Source: WHUA01 sp964585785 (GTDB taxonomy: Bacteria; Pseudomonadota; Alphaproteobacteria; UBA8366). Taken from it: a stretch of DNA of 55,856 nt. Positions 8,102-16,917 of this stretch are shown piece after piece. The stretch spans positions 1 to 55,856 of the forward strand of contig CAZPFL010000005.1 in NCBI GenBank assembly GCA_964585785.1, written 5' to 3'. Within the stretch, counting starts at the first letter, position 1, and every line of letters begins with the position of its first letter. Below the pieces are notes generated by a model. That model was given only the letters and a program-made list of their open reading frames with translations. It made no database searches and was not told the DNA's origin. Both the position numbers and the translations under genes were made by a program.

Positions 8102-9412
8102 ATGATCATCATGAATGTGAAAAAACTTTCGAAAATCGGCGTGCCGTTCACCGCGGCCGCTCTAGCGGTATTTGCGGCCGTGACCCCGGCTCTGGCGGCG
8201 GATGCACCGAAACTTGATACTGGCGACACGGCCTGGATGCTGACGTCGACCGCGCTGGTCCTGTTGATGACAATACCGGGCCTGGCGCTTTTCTACGGCG
8301 GCATGGTGCGCAAGAAGAACGTGCTCGCGACGTGCATGCAAAGCTTTGCCATCACCTGCCTCGTGACCGTGCTCTGGACGATCATCGGCTACAGCCTCGC
8401 CTTTGATGCCGGCAACTCGGTCGTCGGCGGGCTCGGCAAATTCATGCTCAAGAGCATGGGCAAGGACACCTTGTCCGGCACGATCCCCGAAAGCGTGTTC
8501 ATGACCTTCCAGATGACTTTCGCGATCATCACGCCGGCACTGATCACCGGCGCCTTCGCCGATCGCATGAAGTTCTCCGCCATGCTCGTCTTCATGACCC
8601 TTTGGTCATTGCTGGTCTACTCGCCGATCTGCCACTGGGTATGGGGCGGCGGCTTCCTCGGCGGCGCTGGCGTGCTCGACTTCGCCGGCGGCACGGTGGT
8701 GCACATCAACGCCGGCGTAGCCGGCCTCGTTTGCGCGCTCGTTCTGGGTAAGCGCCTCGGTTACCGCGAAGAGAACATGGCGCCGCACAACCTCGTCCTC
8801 AGCTTGATCGGCGCATCATTGCTGTGGGTCGGCTGGTTCGGCTTCAACGCCGGGTCGGCGGTCGCCGCGAACGGCTCGGCCGGCATGGCGATGGCGGTCA
8901 CGCAAATCGCGACGGCGGCAGCGGCACTCGCCTGGATGTTCGTCGAGTGGGCGTTCGTCGGCAAGCCCAGCGTCCTCGGCATCATTTCCGGCGCGGTCGC
9001 CGGCCTTGTCGCCATCACGCCGGCATCGGGCTTCGTCGGCCCGGGCGGCGCGCTGGTGATCGGCATCGTGGCCGGCGCGGGCTGTTGGTGGTCGGCGTCC
9101 AAGCTCAAGCTGATGATCGGATACGACGACTCGCTCGATGCCTTCGGCGTCCACGCCGTGGGCGGCGCGATCGGCGCGATCCTGACGGGTGTTTTCGCCG
9201 TCAAGGCGATCGGCGGCACGGCGGGCATGCTCGAAGGCAATACCGCGCAAGTTGGCCTGCAGTTCTATGGCGTGGCGGTGACGGTCGTCTATGACGCGAT
9301 CGCGACCTTCATCCTGCTGAAAATCGTCGATGTCATCATCGGCCTGCGGGTCGATGCCGAGACCGAGCGCGATGGTCTCGACCTCAACCTGCACGGTGAG
9401 ACCGTGCCCTAG
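8102..9412 (+). CDS. amtB: Ammonium transporter AmtB
   Basis: 436-residue Amt/Rh-family ammonium channel of the inner membrane. A cleavable signal peptide (ending AAVTPALAAD) precedes about eleven TM helices. Diagnostic segments are FYGGMVRKKNVL near residue 65-75, FAIITPALITGAFADRMKF, the first pore His in VVHINAGVAGLV and the second in DAFGVHAVGGAIGAILTG. The C-terminal tail (DAETERDGLDLNLHGE) is the GlnK-contact region. The start is ATG 8102, because AGGGGAG lies just before it; ATG 8111 is an alternative. It is co-transcribed with glnK copy 1, 10 bases upstream. Confidence 0.97.
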   Translation: MIIMNVKKLSKIGVPFTAAALAVFAAVTPALAADAPKLDTGDTAWMLTSTALVLLMTIPGLALFYGGMVRKKNVLATCMQSFAITCLVTVLWTIIGYSLAFDAGNSVVGGLGKFMLKSMGKDTLSGTIPESVFMTFQMTFAIITPALITGAFADRMKFSAMLVFMTLWSLLVYSPICHWVWGGGFLGGAGVLDFAGGTVVHINAGVAGLVCALVLGKRLGYREENMAPHNLVLSLIGASLLWVGWFGFNAGSAVAANGSAGMAMAVTQIATAAAALAWMFVEWAFVGKPSVLGIISGAVAGLVAITPASGFVGPGGALVIGIVAGAGCWWSASKLKLMIGYDDSLDAFGVHAVGGAIGAILTGVFAVKAIGGTAGMLEGNTAQVGLQFYGVAVTVVYDAIATFILLKIVDVIIGLRVDAETERDGLDLNLHGETVP

Positions 9413-9455
9413 CCTTCCCTACTTCAGCACCGCCGGTGCCCGGCGGGAGGGACGG

Positions 9456-9484
9456 AAAAGGGGGGCTTCGGCCCCCCTTTTCTC
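9456..9484 (+). terminator. Rho-independent terminator after amtB
   Basis: AAAAGGGGGGC and GCCCCCCTTTT form a perfect stem around a stable TTCG tetraloop, and the 3' arm continues into a T-run. It lies 43 bases past the amtB stop. Confidence 0.93.
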
Positions 9485-9541
9485 ATGCCGGTCCCCACCG
9501 CGGGACGACTGCGCATGCTGGCTGCTGATTTTTTAGGCAAA

Positions 9542-9558
9542 TGCGCCTTGACCGGGCA
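9542..9558 (+). promoter_or_regulatory. Possible NtrC site upstream of glnK copy 2
   Basis: TGCGCCTTGACCGGGCA fits the NtrC enhancer pattern TGC-N11-GCA (full consensus TGCACC-N5-GGTGCA). It is 63 bases upstream of the -24 element, a normal enhancer distance. NtrC binding is inferred. Confidence 0.45.
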
Positions 9559-9620
9559 GCCGGACAACCAGAGGCTCAAACGAGCGGATTATTCTTCAAT
9601 ATGTTAGGCGGTATCCCCGT

Positions 9621-9635
9621 CGGCACGTTTCTTGA
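9621..9635 (+). promoter_or_regulatory. Sigma-54-like promoter of glnK copy 2
   Basis: CGGCACGTTTCTTGA matches TGGCACG-N4-TTGC except at the first and last base. It lies 85 bases before the glnK start and downstream of the NtrC-like site. Confidence 0.65.
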
Positions 9636-9719
9636 TTATCCCCTTGGCTAAGGGGCTTTGCGCAATCGACTACCGCCGGGGCGTCGAATCGGGCCCACGG
9701 CCAGCGAAAGGAAAAACCA

Positions 9720-10058
9720 ATGAAGCTGATCATGGCAATTATCAAGCCCTTCAAGCTTGATGACGTCCGTGAGGCACTGACCGGAATGGGGATCGAAGGG
9801 CTCACGGTCACGGAAGTCAAAGGGTACGGCCGCCAGAAGGGCCAGACAGAGATTTACCGCGGCGCGGAGTACACCGTCAGCTTCCTGCCGAAGCTAAAGA
9901 TCGAAGTCGCCGTGACAGCGGACGTCGCGGACAAGGTCGTCGAGGCCATCACCGCCGCCGCGAAAACCAACCAGATCGGCGACGGCAAGATTTTCGTTAT
10001 GGATCTCCGCAAAGCGGTTCGCATCCGCACCGGAGAGACCGACGCGGACGCGCTTTAG
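9720..10058 (+). CDS. glnK: PII nitrogen-regulatory protein (GlnK/GlnB), copy 2
   Basis: A second 112-residue PII protein, very similar to the copy at 7753. The T-loop GQTEIYRGAEYTV (Tyr51), IGDGKIFVMDLRKAVRIRTGE and start MKLIMAIIKPFKL are all conserved. GAAAGGAAAA precedes the ATG. It has its own sigma-54-like promoter and its own terminator, so it forms a single-gene unit. Differences from copy 1 cluster in residues 65-90 (TADVADKVVEAITAAAKTNQ), between the T- and B-loops. It may act on AmtB together with copy 1 or on other PII targets; sequence alone does not separate the roles. Confidence 0.96.
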   Translation: MKLIMAIIKPFKLDDVREALTGMGIEGLTVTEVKGYGRQKGQTEIYRGAEYTVSFLPKLKIEVAVTADVADKVVEAITAAAKTNQIGDGKIFVMDLRKAVRIRTGETDADAL

Positions 10059-10450
10059 TAGAAGCAAGGGATGGTCGTCGCCACGCGGCCATCCTTGTCG
10101 ATCTTGTCCGGGACAGGCAGCCATGCCCGGGCAAGTGGAGGCCGTCCCCTCCACACGAGCGCCCGGAAGGGTTCCCCATCCTTCCGGGCGTTTCTTCGCT
10201 CAATGTAAATAAAATAGTCGGCAAGCCGGCCATAATGTGGGCGGGCGAGTGCGCTTGTGTCCGGCGGCATCGGAAGCTAAACTCCCGCACGCAATTCTTG
10301 CAAGTTCGATTTATTACTTGCGGCGACTCAGCCAACATTTGCAGAGCTCTTGTGAAGATGTTGAATTTGAAATTCGGCAACCTGCAAAACGACCTTGTTG
10401 ATCGGCGGCAATCGCCGCCGGAACACAACGGCATGTCGGACGGATAGCCA
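10059..10450. other. Interval glnK copy 2 / ftsK
   Basis: No gene is seen. It carries the glnK terminator at 10160-10196 and then about 250 bases that must contain the ftsK promoter. A GCAAG-N12-CTTGC inverted repeat lies at 10300-10321, of unknown significance. Confidence 0.5.
10160..10196 (+). terminator. Rho-independent terminator after glnK copy 2
   Basis: CGCCCGGAAGG pairs perfectly with CCTTCCGGGCG across a 9-base loop and is followed by TTTCTT. Confidence 0.9.
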
Positions 10451-12835
10451 ATGGCGTCTGCGAGTCAAAAAACCGCGTTCCTGCCGCCCGGCGCCGGGAT
10501 GTTCTTCAAGCGCCGGGCCAGCGAGCTGATCGGCCTCGCCCTGTGCCTTACAGCCGTCGCCCTGTTGCTCGCGCTGACGACCTACCGGCCCGCGGATCCG
10601 TCCTTCAATACGGCGAGCGGCCTGCCGGTCCGCAATCTCATGGGCCGGCCCGGCGCGATCGCGAGCGATCTCCTGCTGCAGACATTGGGCCTCGCGGCCG
10701 GACTGCTAATTCCCGTCTTCGGGGCCTGGGGCGCGCGGCTGATGCGCCGGCACGTGCTGGAAAACGCCTTGCTGCGGGTCGCCCTGCTGCCGGTCGGCCT
10801 CGTGCTCGCGGCGCTCGCTTTCGCCGCCCTCGACCGCCCGTCCGCCTGGCCGCTCGACACCGGCTTCGGCGGCGTCGTGGGCCGGGCGATCCTGGCGCGG
10901 CTGATCGGCGCGATCGCGCTGACGGGCGCCCATGTCGACGGTTTCATCATCTTCGCGATCTTCGGCGCCCTCGCCGGCACGGTCATGTTCTATGTCCTCG
11001 CCTACAGCGGCGAGGAATGGCGCAACGGCGCGGAATGGGCGCAGCGTATCGGCCGCCGCATCGGCTATGCGCTTTGGATTCCGGTACGTTGGCTGCGCGA
11101 GCGCCGTGAGCGCGAGGTTCCCATCGAGGTGCCGACCGGGCGCAGCCGCGTCCGGCGCGAGCCCGTGCTCAGCCGCAGCGAAGAACCGGCAGAACCCATC
11201 GCCGTGGCCGCGCCCGAGCCGTCGCTCCGGCGCGATGACCTCGTCGAAACGCCGCCGGTGCGGCCGAAGCAGAGCAAGCGCGGGCTCGCCGCCCGGCAGC
11301 GCTCGCTCAACCTGCCGCGCACCGACGAGGGCTTCGATCTGCCGCCGCTCGAGCTCCTGACCGAGGGGCCCGAGTTGCCGGCCGATGCTCGCGCCGTCAA
11401 CGAAGAGGCGCTGTACCAGAATGCGCGACTGCTCGAAAGCGTGCTCGAGGATTTTGGCGTCCGCGGCGAGATCGTCAAGGTGCGCCCGGGTCCGGTGGTG
11501 ACGCTGTACGAGCTGGAGCCTGCGCCCGGCACCAAGACCAGCCGGGTGATCGGCCTCTCGGACGACATCGCGCGGTCGATGAGCGCGGTCTCGGTGCGCA
11601 TCGCGGTCATTCCGGGGCGCAACGTCATCGGCATCGAGCTGCCCAACATGCGGCGCGAGACGGTCTATCTCCGCGAGCTGCTGGCCTCCAGCTCCTATGA
11701 AAAGGCCGGCGGCAAGCTGCTGCTGACGCTCGGCAAGGACATCGGCGGCGGGCCGGTCATCACCGACCTCGCCCGCATGCCGCATCTGTTGATCGCGGGC
11801 ACCACCGGCTCGGGTAAGTCGGTCGGGCTCAACGCGATGATCCTCTCGCTGCTGTACCGGCTCGATCCGGAAACCTGCAAGCTGATCATGATCGACCCCA
11901 AGATGCTGGAGCTGTCGGTCTATGACGGCATCCCGCATCTCATGGCGCCCGTGGTGACGGACCCGAAAAAAGCGGTCGTCGCGCTGAAGTGGGCCGTGCG
12001 CGAGATGGAAGAGCGCTACCAGTCGATGTCGAAGCTGGGCGTCCGCAACATCGAAGGCTATAACCGCCGGGTGACGGAAGCGGCGCGTAACGGCGAGGAG
12101 CTGATGCGCAAGGTGCAGACCGGCTTCGACCCGGACACCGGCGAGCCGATCATCGAGGAGCAGCCGCTCGACCTGTCGCCCCTGCCCTACATCGTGGTCG
12201 TGGTCGACGAAATGGCAGACCTCATGCTGGTCGCCGGCAAGGACATTGAGGCGTCGATCCAGCGGCTGGCGCAAATGGCGCGCGCCGCCGGAATCCATCT
12301 CATCATGGCGACGCAGCGCCCGTCGGTCGACGTCATCACCGGCACGATCAAGGCAAACTTCCCGACGCGGATCAGTTTCCAAGTCACCTCGAAGATCGAC
12401 AGCCGCACGATCCTCGGCGAACAGGGCGCGGAACAGCTGCTCGGCCAGGGCGATATGCTCTATATGGCGGGCGGCGGGCGCATTACCCGCGTGCACGGCC
12501 CGTTCGTCGGCGATGACGAAGTTGAAAATGTCGTGAATTTCCTTCGCGATCAGGGCTCGCCTACCTATATCGATGCTGTAACCGAAGATATGGAAGGTGA
12601 GTTCGGTGGTGAATTCGACGGCAGCGGAAACGGCGGCTCGGGCGACGACCTTTATGACCGGGCGGTCGCGCTTGTTCTCCAGGAACGGAAGGCATCGACC
12701 AGCTTTGTTCAACGGCACCTGCAGATCGGATACAACCGTGCGGCGCGCATCATCGAGCGCATGGAGAAGGAAGGTGTCGTTGGGCCTGCGAATCACGTCG
12801 GCAAGCGCGAGATCCTGGCTGGCGGCGGCTTTTAG
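10451..12835 (+). CDS. ftsK: DNA translocase FtsK
   Basis: 794-residue septal DNA translocase that pumps chromosome termini during division. Four N-terminal TM helices lie between about residues 20 and 190. A charged linker follows (about 215-300), shorter than in E. coli FtsK. The motor domain has Walker A TTGSGKSVGLN at about 450 and Walker B VVVVDEMADLM at about 584, plus the conserved ATQRPSVDVITG and DSRTILGEQGAEQLLGQGDML. The C-terminal gamma winged helix (LVLQERKASTSFVQRHLQIGYNRAA), which reads KOPS sites, is complete. Downstream lolA begins inside its last 62 bases. Confidence 0.97.
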   Translation: MASASQKTAFLPPGAGMFFKRRASELIGLALCLTAVALLLALTTYRPADPSFNTASGLPVRNLMGRPGAIASDLLLQTLGLAAGLLIPVFGAWGARLMRRHVLENALLRVALLPVGLVLAALAFAALDRPSAWPLDTGFGGVVGRAILARLIGAIALTGAHVDGFIIFAIFGALAGTVMFYVLAYSGEEWRNGAEWAQRIGRRIGYALWIPVRWLRERREREVPIEVPTGRSRVRREPVLSRSEEPAEPIAVAAPEPSLRRDDLVETPPVRPKQSKRGLAARQRSLNLPRTDEGFDLPPLELLTEGPELPADARAVNEEALYQNARLLESVLEDFGVRGEIVKVRPGPVVTLYELEPAPGTKTSRVIGLSDDIARSMSAVSVRIAVIPGRNVIGIELPNMRRETVYLRELLASSSYEKAGGKLLLTLGKDIGGGPVITDLARMPHLLIAGTTGSGKSVGLNAMILSLLYRLDPETCKLIMIDPKMLELSVYDGIPHLMAPVVTDPKKAVVALKWAVREMEERYQSMSKLGVRNIEGYNRRVTEAARNGEELMRKVQTGFDPDTGEPIIEEQPLDLSPLPYIVVVVDEMADLMLVAGKDIEASIQRLAQMARAAGIHLIMATQRPSVDVITGTIKANFPTRISFQVTSKIDSRTILGEQGAEQLLGQGDMLYMAGGGRITRVHGPFVGDDEVENVVNFLRDQGSPTYIDAVTEDMEGEFGGEFDGSGNGGSGDDLYDRAVALVLQERKASTSFVQRHLQIGYNRAARIIERMEKEGVVGPANHVGKREILAGGGF

Positions 12836-13475
12836 CCGGCGCGGCGCGCTCGCCGCGGCGACCGCGGTCACCTTGCTGGCGTTTCCGCCGCTCGTACCGT
12901 CCGCGGGCGCCGTCACCCGGCCGCTCACCGATCCCGAAGCGGTCGGCGACATCAACCGCATCCAAGACTATCTGAACGGCATCCACACGATGGAGTCGCG
13001 CTTCATTCAGATCAATCCGGATGGCAGCGCCTGGGACGGCAATCTCTATGTCAAGCGGCCCGGGCGGTTCCGCTTCGAATACGATCCGCCGGTCCCTTAT
13101 CTTCTGGTCGCGAATGGAAGCTGGCTCTTCCATGTCGACCGCGCCCTGAAGGAGACCAACGTGATCCCGTTGGTCAAGACGCCGGCCCAGTTTCTCGTGC
13201 AAGCGAACATTTCGCTGAAAAGGGATTTCAAGATCACCAAGCTCGAGGAGCAGCCGGGAATCCTTCAAATCAGCCTTGTAACCCGCGACAACCCCGACAT
13301 GGGCGAGGTCACCCTGACCTTTTCCGACAAGCCATTGGAGCTGCGGAAATGGACCGTCCGGGACGTGCAGAACAACATTACCCAAGTAACGCTTCAGAAC
13401 ACGCGTTATGGGGTAAATCTTAACGCAGATCTGTTCAAATACGTCGAGCAGCCGGTGACGCAGAAAGCTGAATAA
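12774..13475 (+). CDS. lolA: Outer-membrane lipoprotein carrier LolA
   Basis: About 233 residues; periplasmic carrier that shuttles lipoproteins from LolCDE to the outer membrane. A long signal region (RRGALAAATAVTLLAFPPLVPSAGA) is followed by the LolA fold, with MESRFIQINPDGSAWDGNLYVKRPGRFRFEYDPP near residues 75-110 and ISLVTRDNPDMGEVTLTFSDKPLELRKWTV. The start must lie inside the end of ftsK: GTG 12774 or TTG 12780, both behind GAGAAGGAAGG. The 62-base overlap indicates coupling to ftsK, an arrangement common in alphaproteobacteria. Confidence 0.9.
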   Translation: MSLGLRITSASARSWLAAAFSRRGALAAATAVTLLAFPPLVPSAGAVTRPLTDPEAVGDINRIQDYLNGIHTMESRFIQINPDGSAWDGNLYVKRPGRFRFEYDPPVPYLLVANGSWLFHVDRALKETNVIPLVKTPAQFLVQANISLKRDFKITKLEEQPGILQISLVTRDNPDMGEVTLTFSDKPLELRKWTVRDVQNNITQVTLQNTRYGVNLNADLFKYVEQPVTQKAE

Positions 13476-13547
13476 ACGAAGGGAATCCTTGCATTTCGGG
13501 CGCTTTACCGGCTTGAAGCTCCCGCCAGACCGTGCGATTGTTAAGCC

Positions 13548-14348
13548 ATGAGTAAACAACCCTGCCCGATCATCGCCATCCCCGCTTGTATCGATGTCGT
13601 CGACGGCCGGACCAGCCACAGGGTGGGCCAAAAATACGTCGATAGCGTCATCGAGCTTGCCGGCGGCCAGCCTTTGCTCGTCCCCGCAACGGGGGAAACA
13701 AGTTGCTTCAACGCGCTCGTCCGCCGGTTTGATGGCGTCTTCCTGACCGGGGCCGCGTCCAACGTTGAGCCCCACCACTACAATGGCACGCCGAGCCGCG
13801 CCGGCACGCTTCACGACCCGGGCCGCGATGCCACCGCGCTGCCGCTGATTCGCGCGGCGATCGAGGCCGGGGTTCCGCTCTTTGCCGTGTGCCGCGGGAT
13901 TCAGGAGCTCAACGTCGCGCTCGGCGGCACCCTCCATCAGAATGTGCATGAGCTGCCGGGCAAGGGCGAGCACCGCATGAACCGCGCGCTGCCGTCAGAG
14001 CTTCGCGTCCAGGTGCGCCATCCGATCGAGATTCAGCCCGGCGGCATGCTGGAGCGGCTGTTCGGTCGGACCGGCGAGGTCATGGTCAACTCGCTGCATG
14101 CGCAGGGCATCGATCGGCCGGCCGACGGCCTGATCGTCGAAGCGATCAGCGACGACGGCATCGTCGAGGCGGTCAGCATGCCGGGCGCCAAGGGCTTTGT
14201 TCTCGGCGTGCAGTGGCATCCGGAGCACCAGGTTCCGATGCAATGGCCGCTGTCGAAGGCCATGTTCGACGCCTTCGGCCAGGCCTGCCGCGACTACATG
14301 GCGAAGCGGGACGGCCAGCCCGCGTCCTCCACCATCCGCGCTGCGTGA
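13548..14348 (+). CDS. Class I glutamine amidotransferase, PuuD-like gamma-glutamyl hydrolase
   Basis: 266-residue cytosolic hydrolase of the peptidase C26/PuuD group, which cleaves gamma-glutamyl amides such as gamma-glutamyl-GABA in polyamine breakdown. The nucleophile is in LFAVCRGIQELNVALGG (Cys near 115), and the His-Glu pair is in GVQWHPEH (near 223 and 225). LTGAASNVEPHHY is the substrate-side loop typical of PuuD. No synthetase or transport genes for putrescine are adjacent, so the substrate is unproven. A start 3 bases past its stop opens the next gene. Confidence 0.88.
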   Translation: MSKQPCPIIAIPACIDVVDGRTSHRVGQKYVDSVIELAGGQPLLVPATGETSCFNALVRRFDGVFLTGAASNVEPHHYNGTPSRAGTLHDPGRDATALPLIRAAIEAGVPLFAVCRGIQELNVALGGTLHQNVHELPGKGEHRMNRALPSELRVQVRHPIEIQPGGMLERLFGRTGEVMVNSLHAQGIDRPADGLIVEAISDDGIVEAVSMPGAKGFVLGVQWHPEHQVPMQWPLSKAMFDAFGQACRDYMAKRDGQPASSTIRAA

Positions 14349-14349
14349 G

Positions 14350-15300
14350 GTGGACGCCGCGTCCGGCTCCTTTCGGTCGATTCCTGCCGCCGATGCCTTC
14401 CTTTTCCACGCCGCGGGCGCGGACGGTGCGGCGCTCGCCGTCTACCGCCTGACGTCCGGAAACAACAACGGCCCGGCGCTTCTTTGCGGCCATGCGACGG
14501 GTATGGCGGCCGGTTCCTATCTTCCTTGGCTTCGCATGTTGTCGACCCGCGCCCGGGTCTACGCCTTCGATGCGCGCGGGCATGGCGGCTCGGCGGGCGA
14601 TGCCGCCTCGGTGACAATGGATATGTTGGCGCGCGACCTGCTGGCCGTGGCGCAGGCGGTTCAGGCCGATGCGAAGACGGCGCCGCTCTTCTATGTCGCG
14701 CATTCGATTTCCGGCGTCGCCGCGTTGCACCTCGGCGCGGGGCTCGGCGAGACGCCTTGGCGCGACCTGATCCTGTTCGAGCCGCCGGTCATGGTGGGGA
14801 AGGAGCATCCGGGCCACGCGGCGGCGATGGCCGATACCCTGGGGCGGGCTGAACGGACCGCGCGGCGCCGCGCCGTCTGGCCGTCGCGCGAGGCGTTTCG
14901 CGACTTGCTGCAGAGCCGCGGCGTCTTCGCGCGCTTCCGGCCGGACATGCTGGACGCGCATGTCCGCGCCACGCTGCGTCCCGATGCCGACGGCGGCTTC
15001 TGCCTCGCCTGCGATCCGGCGGTGGAAAGCGCCTTTTTTCGCTCCGTGCCGCTGAGCGGGGTATGGGACGAGCTGCCGCGCTTTCCCCTACCCGCGCGCT
15101 TTGTCGGCGGCGATCCCGCGCTGGCGGACCCGGGTTCCGAGCAAGCCCGCTGGGTTACGACGGCAGCGCCGGCGATCGCTGCGCGGGTGCCCGGCGCGCG
15201 GTTCAGCACCGTGCAAGACGCCGATCACATGATGATCTGCGAGCGGCCGGAAGTCTGCCGCGACCTCGTCTTCGCCATGCTCGACGACGCCAGCGCATAA
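14350..15300 (+). CDS. Alpha/beta hydrolase
   Basis: 316-residue alpha/beta-hydrolase-fold protein. CGHATGMAAGSYLPWL is the oxyanion region (HG-type), VYAFDARGHGGS is the strand-beta4 motif, and YVAHSISGVAAL holds the nucleophile Ser near residue 118. DADHMMICERPE supplies the catalytic His. The nucleophile elbow reads A-H-S-I-S rather than G-x-S-x-G. The start is taken as GTG 14350, directly after the amidotransferase stop, with no clear ribosome site. Substrate unknown; the neighbouring fumarylacetoacetase-family enzyme suggests small-molecule catabolism, but this is weak. Confidence 0.8.
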   Translation: MDAASGSFRSIPAADAFLFHAAGADGAALAVYRLTSGNNNGPALLCGHATGMAAGSYLPWLRMLSTRARVYAFDARGHGGSAGDAASVTMDMLARDLLAVAQAVQADAKTAPLFYVAHSISGVAALHLGAGLGETPWRDLILFEPPVMVGKEHPGHAAAMADTLGRAERTARRRAVWPSREAFRDLLQSRGVFARFRPDMLDAHVRATLRPDADGGFCLACDPAVESAFFRSVPLSGVWDELPRFPLPARFVGGDPALADPGSEQARWVTTAAPAIAARVPGARFSTVQDADHMMICERPEVCRDLVFAMLDDASA

Positions 15301-15401
15301 GCGGCGCGCGGTCTTGCCTGCCGGTCGGCGGCGGGGCATGGTACGCCGTCGATTCGCCGCCAAGGCTTTCCCGCCGTCTTGCGTTTCAAAGGATTGAGGC
15401 T

Positions 15402-16085
15402 ATGACCGATTACGCGATACCGCTTTGGGACACTCCATGCCTGCCGGTCGCCGGCGGCAAGCCCTTTCCCGTGCGGCGCATCTACTGCGTCGGGCGCAAT
15501 TACGCCGAGCACGCGCGCGAGATGGGACACGATCCGGACCGCGAGCCGCCGTTTTTCTTCACGAAAGCACCGGACGCGATTTTCACCGGCACGGAACTGC
15601 CTTATCCGGTCAAAACCAAGGACGTCCATCCGGAATGCGAGATGATCGTGGCCCTCGCCAAGGGCGGCCGCGACATTCCCGTCGCCAAAGCGCTCGACTG
15701 CGTCTTCGGCTACGGCGTCGGCTTCGACGTTACGCGCCGTGACATGCAATCGGAGGCGAAGGAGTTGCGGCGGCCATGGTCGCTGTCGAAGGATTTCGAC
15801 CAAGCCGCACCCTGCAGCCAGCTTCACACGGTGAAGGAGGTCGGCCACGTTTCCAAGGGCACGCTCCGCTTCACGGTGAACGGCGAGGTTCGGCAGGAAT
15901 CGGACCTCAACAAGATGATCTGGTCGGTGCCGGAGACGATTGCCTTCCTGTCCGGGCTGATCACGCTGCAGCCGGGCGACGTCATCATGACAGGAACGCC
16001 GGCCGGCGTGTCCGCCGTGGTCAAGGGCGACTCACTCGTCGGCCATGTCGACGGGCTGACCGACCTGAAGCTCAAGATCGTCTGA
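15402..16085 (+). CDS. Fumarylacetoacetate hydrolase-family protein
   Basis: 227-residue FAH-fold hydrolase/decarboxylase, close in size and layout to fumarylpyruvate hydrolase (NagK-like). RRIYCVGRNYAEHAREMG opens the fold. HPECEMIVALAKGG carries the metal-binding Glu-x-Glu, GFDVTRRDMQ the third acidic ligand, and PGDVIMTGTPAGVS the conserved C-terminal motif. GGATTGAGG precedes ATG 15402. These enzymes act in the cytosol on acylpyruvates from aromatic degradation; no pathway genes lie nearby, so the actual substrate is open. Confidence 0.9.
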   Translation: MTDYAIPLWDTPCLPVAGGKPFPVRRIYCVGRNYAEHAREMGHDPDREPPFFFTKAPDAIFTGTELPYPVKTKDVHPECEMIVALAKGGRDIPVAKALDCVFGYGVGFDVTRRDMQSEAKELRRPWSLSKDFDQAAPCSQLHTVKEVGHVSKGTLRFTVNGEVRQESDLNKMIWSVPETIAFLSGLITLQPGDVIMTGTPAGVSAVVKGDSLVGHVDGLTDLKLKIV

Positions 16086-16107
16086 CGCCGGTCCGGTCCC
16101 GCTCAGG

Positions 16108-16902
16108 ATGCGCATCGCCACGTGGAACATAAATTCGATCCGGGCCCGTCTCCCGCTGCTGCAGAAGCTGGCCGAAAGCGAGCGGCCGGACATCATCTGC
16201 CTGCAGGAGACCAAGGTCCCGGACGAGCTCTTCCCGGCGGATGACGTCCGCCAGCTCGGCTATCCGCATATCCTGGCCGCGGGCATGAAGGGGTATAACG
16301 GCGTCGCGATCCTCTCCCGCATCCCCCTCGGCCGGAGCGGCCGGCAGGACTGGTGCGGCCGCGAGGACTGCCGCCATCTCTCGGTCGAGCTGCCCGACGG
16401 GACCGAGCTGCACAATTTCTACGTCCCGGCCGGCGGCGACATTCCCGACCCGGAAGCGAACGACAAATTCGCCCATAAGCTCGCTTTCCTGGACGAGATG
16501 ACGGCTTGGTTCCCGGCCGAGCGCCGAGCCGGCCGGCCGATGATCCTGGTCGGCGACCTCAACATCGCGCCGCTCGAAACCGACGTCTGGTCGCACAAGC
16601 AGCTCCTGACGGTGGTCAGCCATACCCCCGTCGAGGTCGAGAAGCTGGGCGCGATCCAGGAGGCCATGGCCTGGGTCGACGCCGTGCGCCATTTCATTCC
16701 GGAATCGGAACGGCTTTACAGCTGGTGGAGCTACCGGGCACGCGACTGGAGCGCATCCGACCGCGGCCGCCGGCTCGACCATATCTGGGTCACGCCGCCA
16801 CTCGAGGAGCGCTTGGCCTCGGCTTCGGTGCTGCGCGACGCCCGCGGCTGGGAGCGCGCCTCGGATCACGTCCCGGTCCTCGTCGATCTGAAGCTCGACT
16901 AG
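16108..16902 (+). CDS. xthA: Exodeoxyribonuclease III
   Basis: 264-residue AP endonuclease / 3'-5' exonuclease of the base-excision repair pathway. MRIATWNINSIRARL, DIICLQETK (catalytic Glu), NFYVPAGGD, LVGDLNIAP (DxN motif), WSYRARDW and the C-terminal SDHVPVLVDL are all present, so the active site is complete. It starts 22 bases after the FAH-family gene and ends the plus-strand run. Confidence 0.96.
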   Translation: MRIATWNINSIRARLPLLQKLAESERPDIICLQETKVPDELFPADDVRQLGYPHILAAGMKGYNGVAILSRIPLGRSGRQDWCGREDCRHLSVELPDGTELHNFYVPAGGDIPDPEANDKFAHKLAFLDEMTAWFPAERRAGRPMILVGDLNIAPLETDVWSHKQLLTVVSHTPVEVEKLGAIQEAMAWVDAVRHFIPESERLYSWWSYRARDWSASDRGRRLDHIWVTPPLEERLASASVLRDARGWERASDHVPVLVDLKLD

Positions 16903-16917
16903 GATTGTTTTGATCGC

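Larger units (their letters stand above)
9413..9719. other. Interval amtB / glnK copy 2
   Basis: No gene is seen. It contains, in order, a strong terminator (9456-9484), a TGC-N11-GCA site (9542-9558) and a sigma-54-like promoter (9621-9635). The second glnK is therefore probably transcribed separately from amtB. Confidence 0.6.

Noticed and set aside
10706..12961. A very long open frame antisense to ftsK
   Set aside because: The plus strand encodes a complete FtsK with all motifs. The antisense reading has no recognisable domain and is the usual GC-rich shadow. The long antisense frames over the ABC gene (18844-20166) and the binding-protein gene (28283-29947) are rejected for the same reason.
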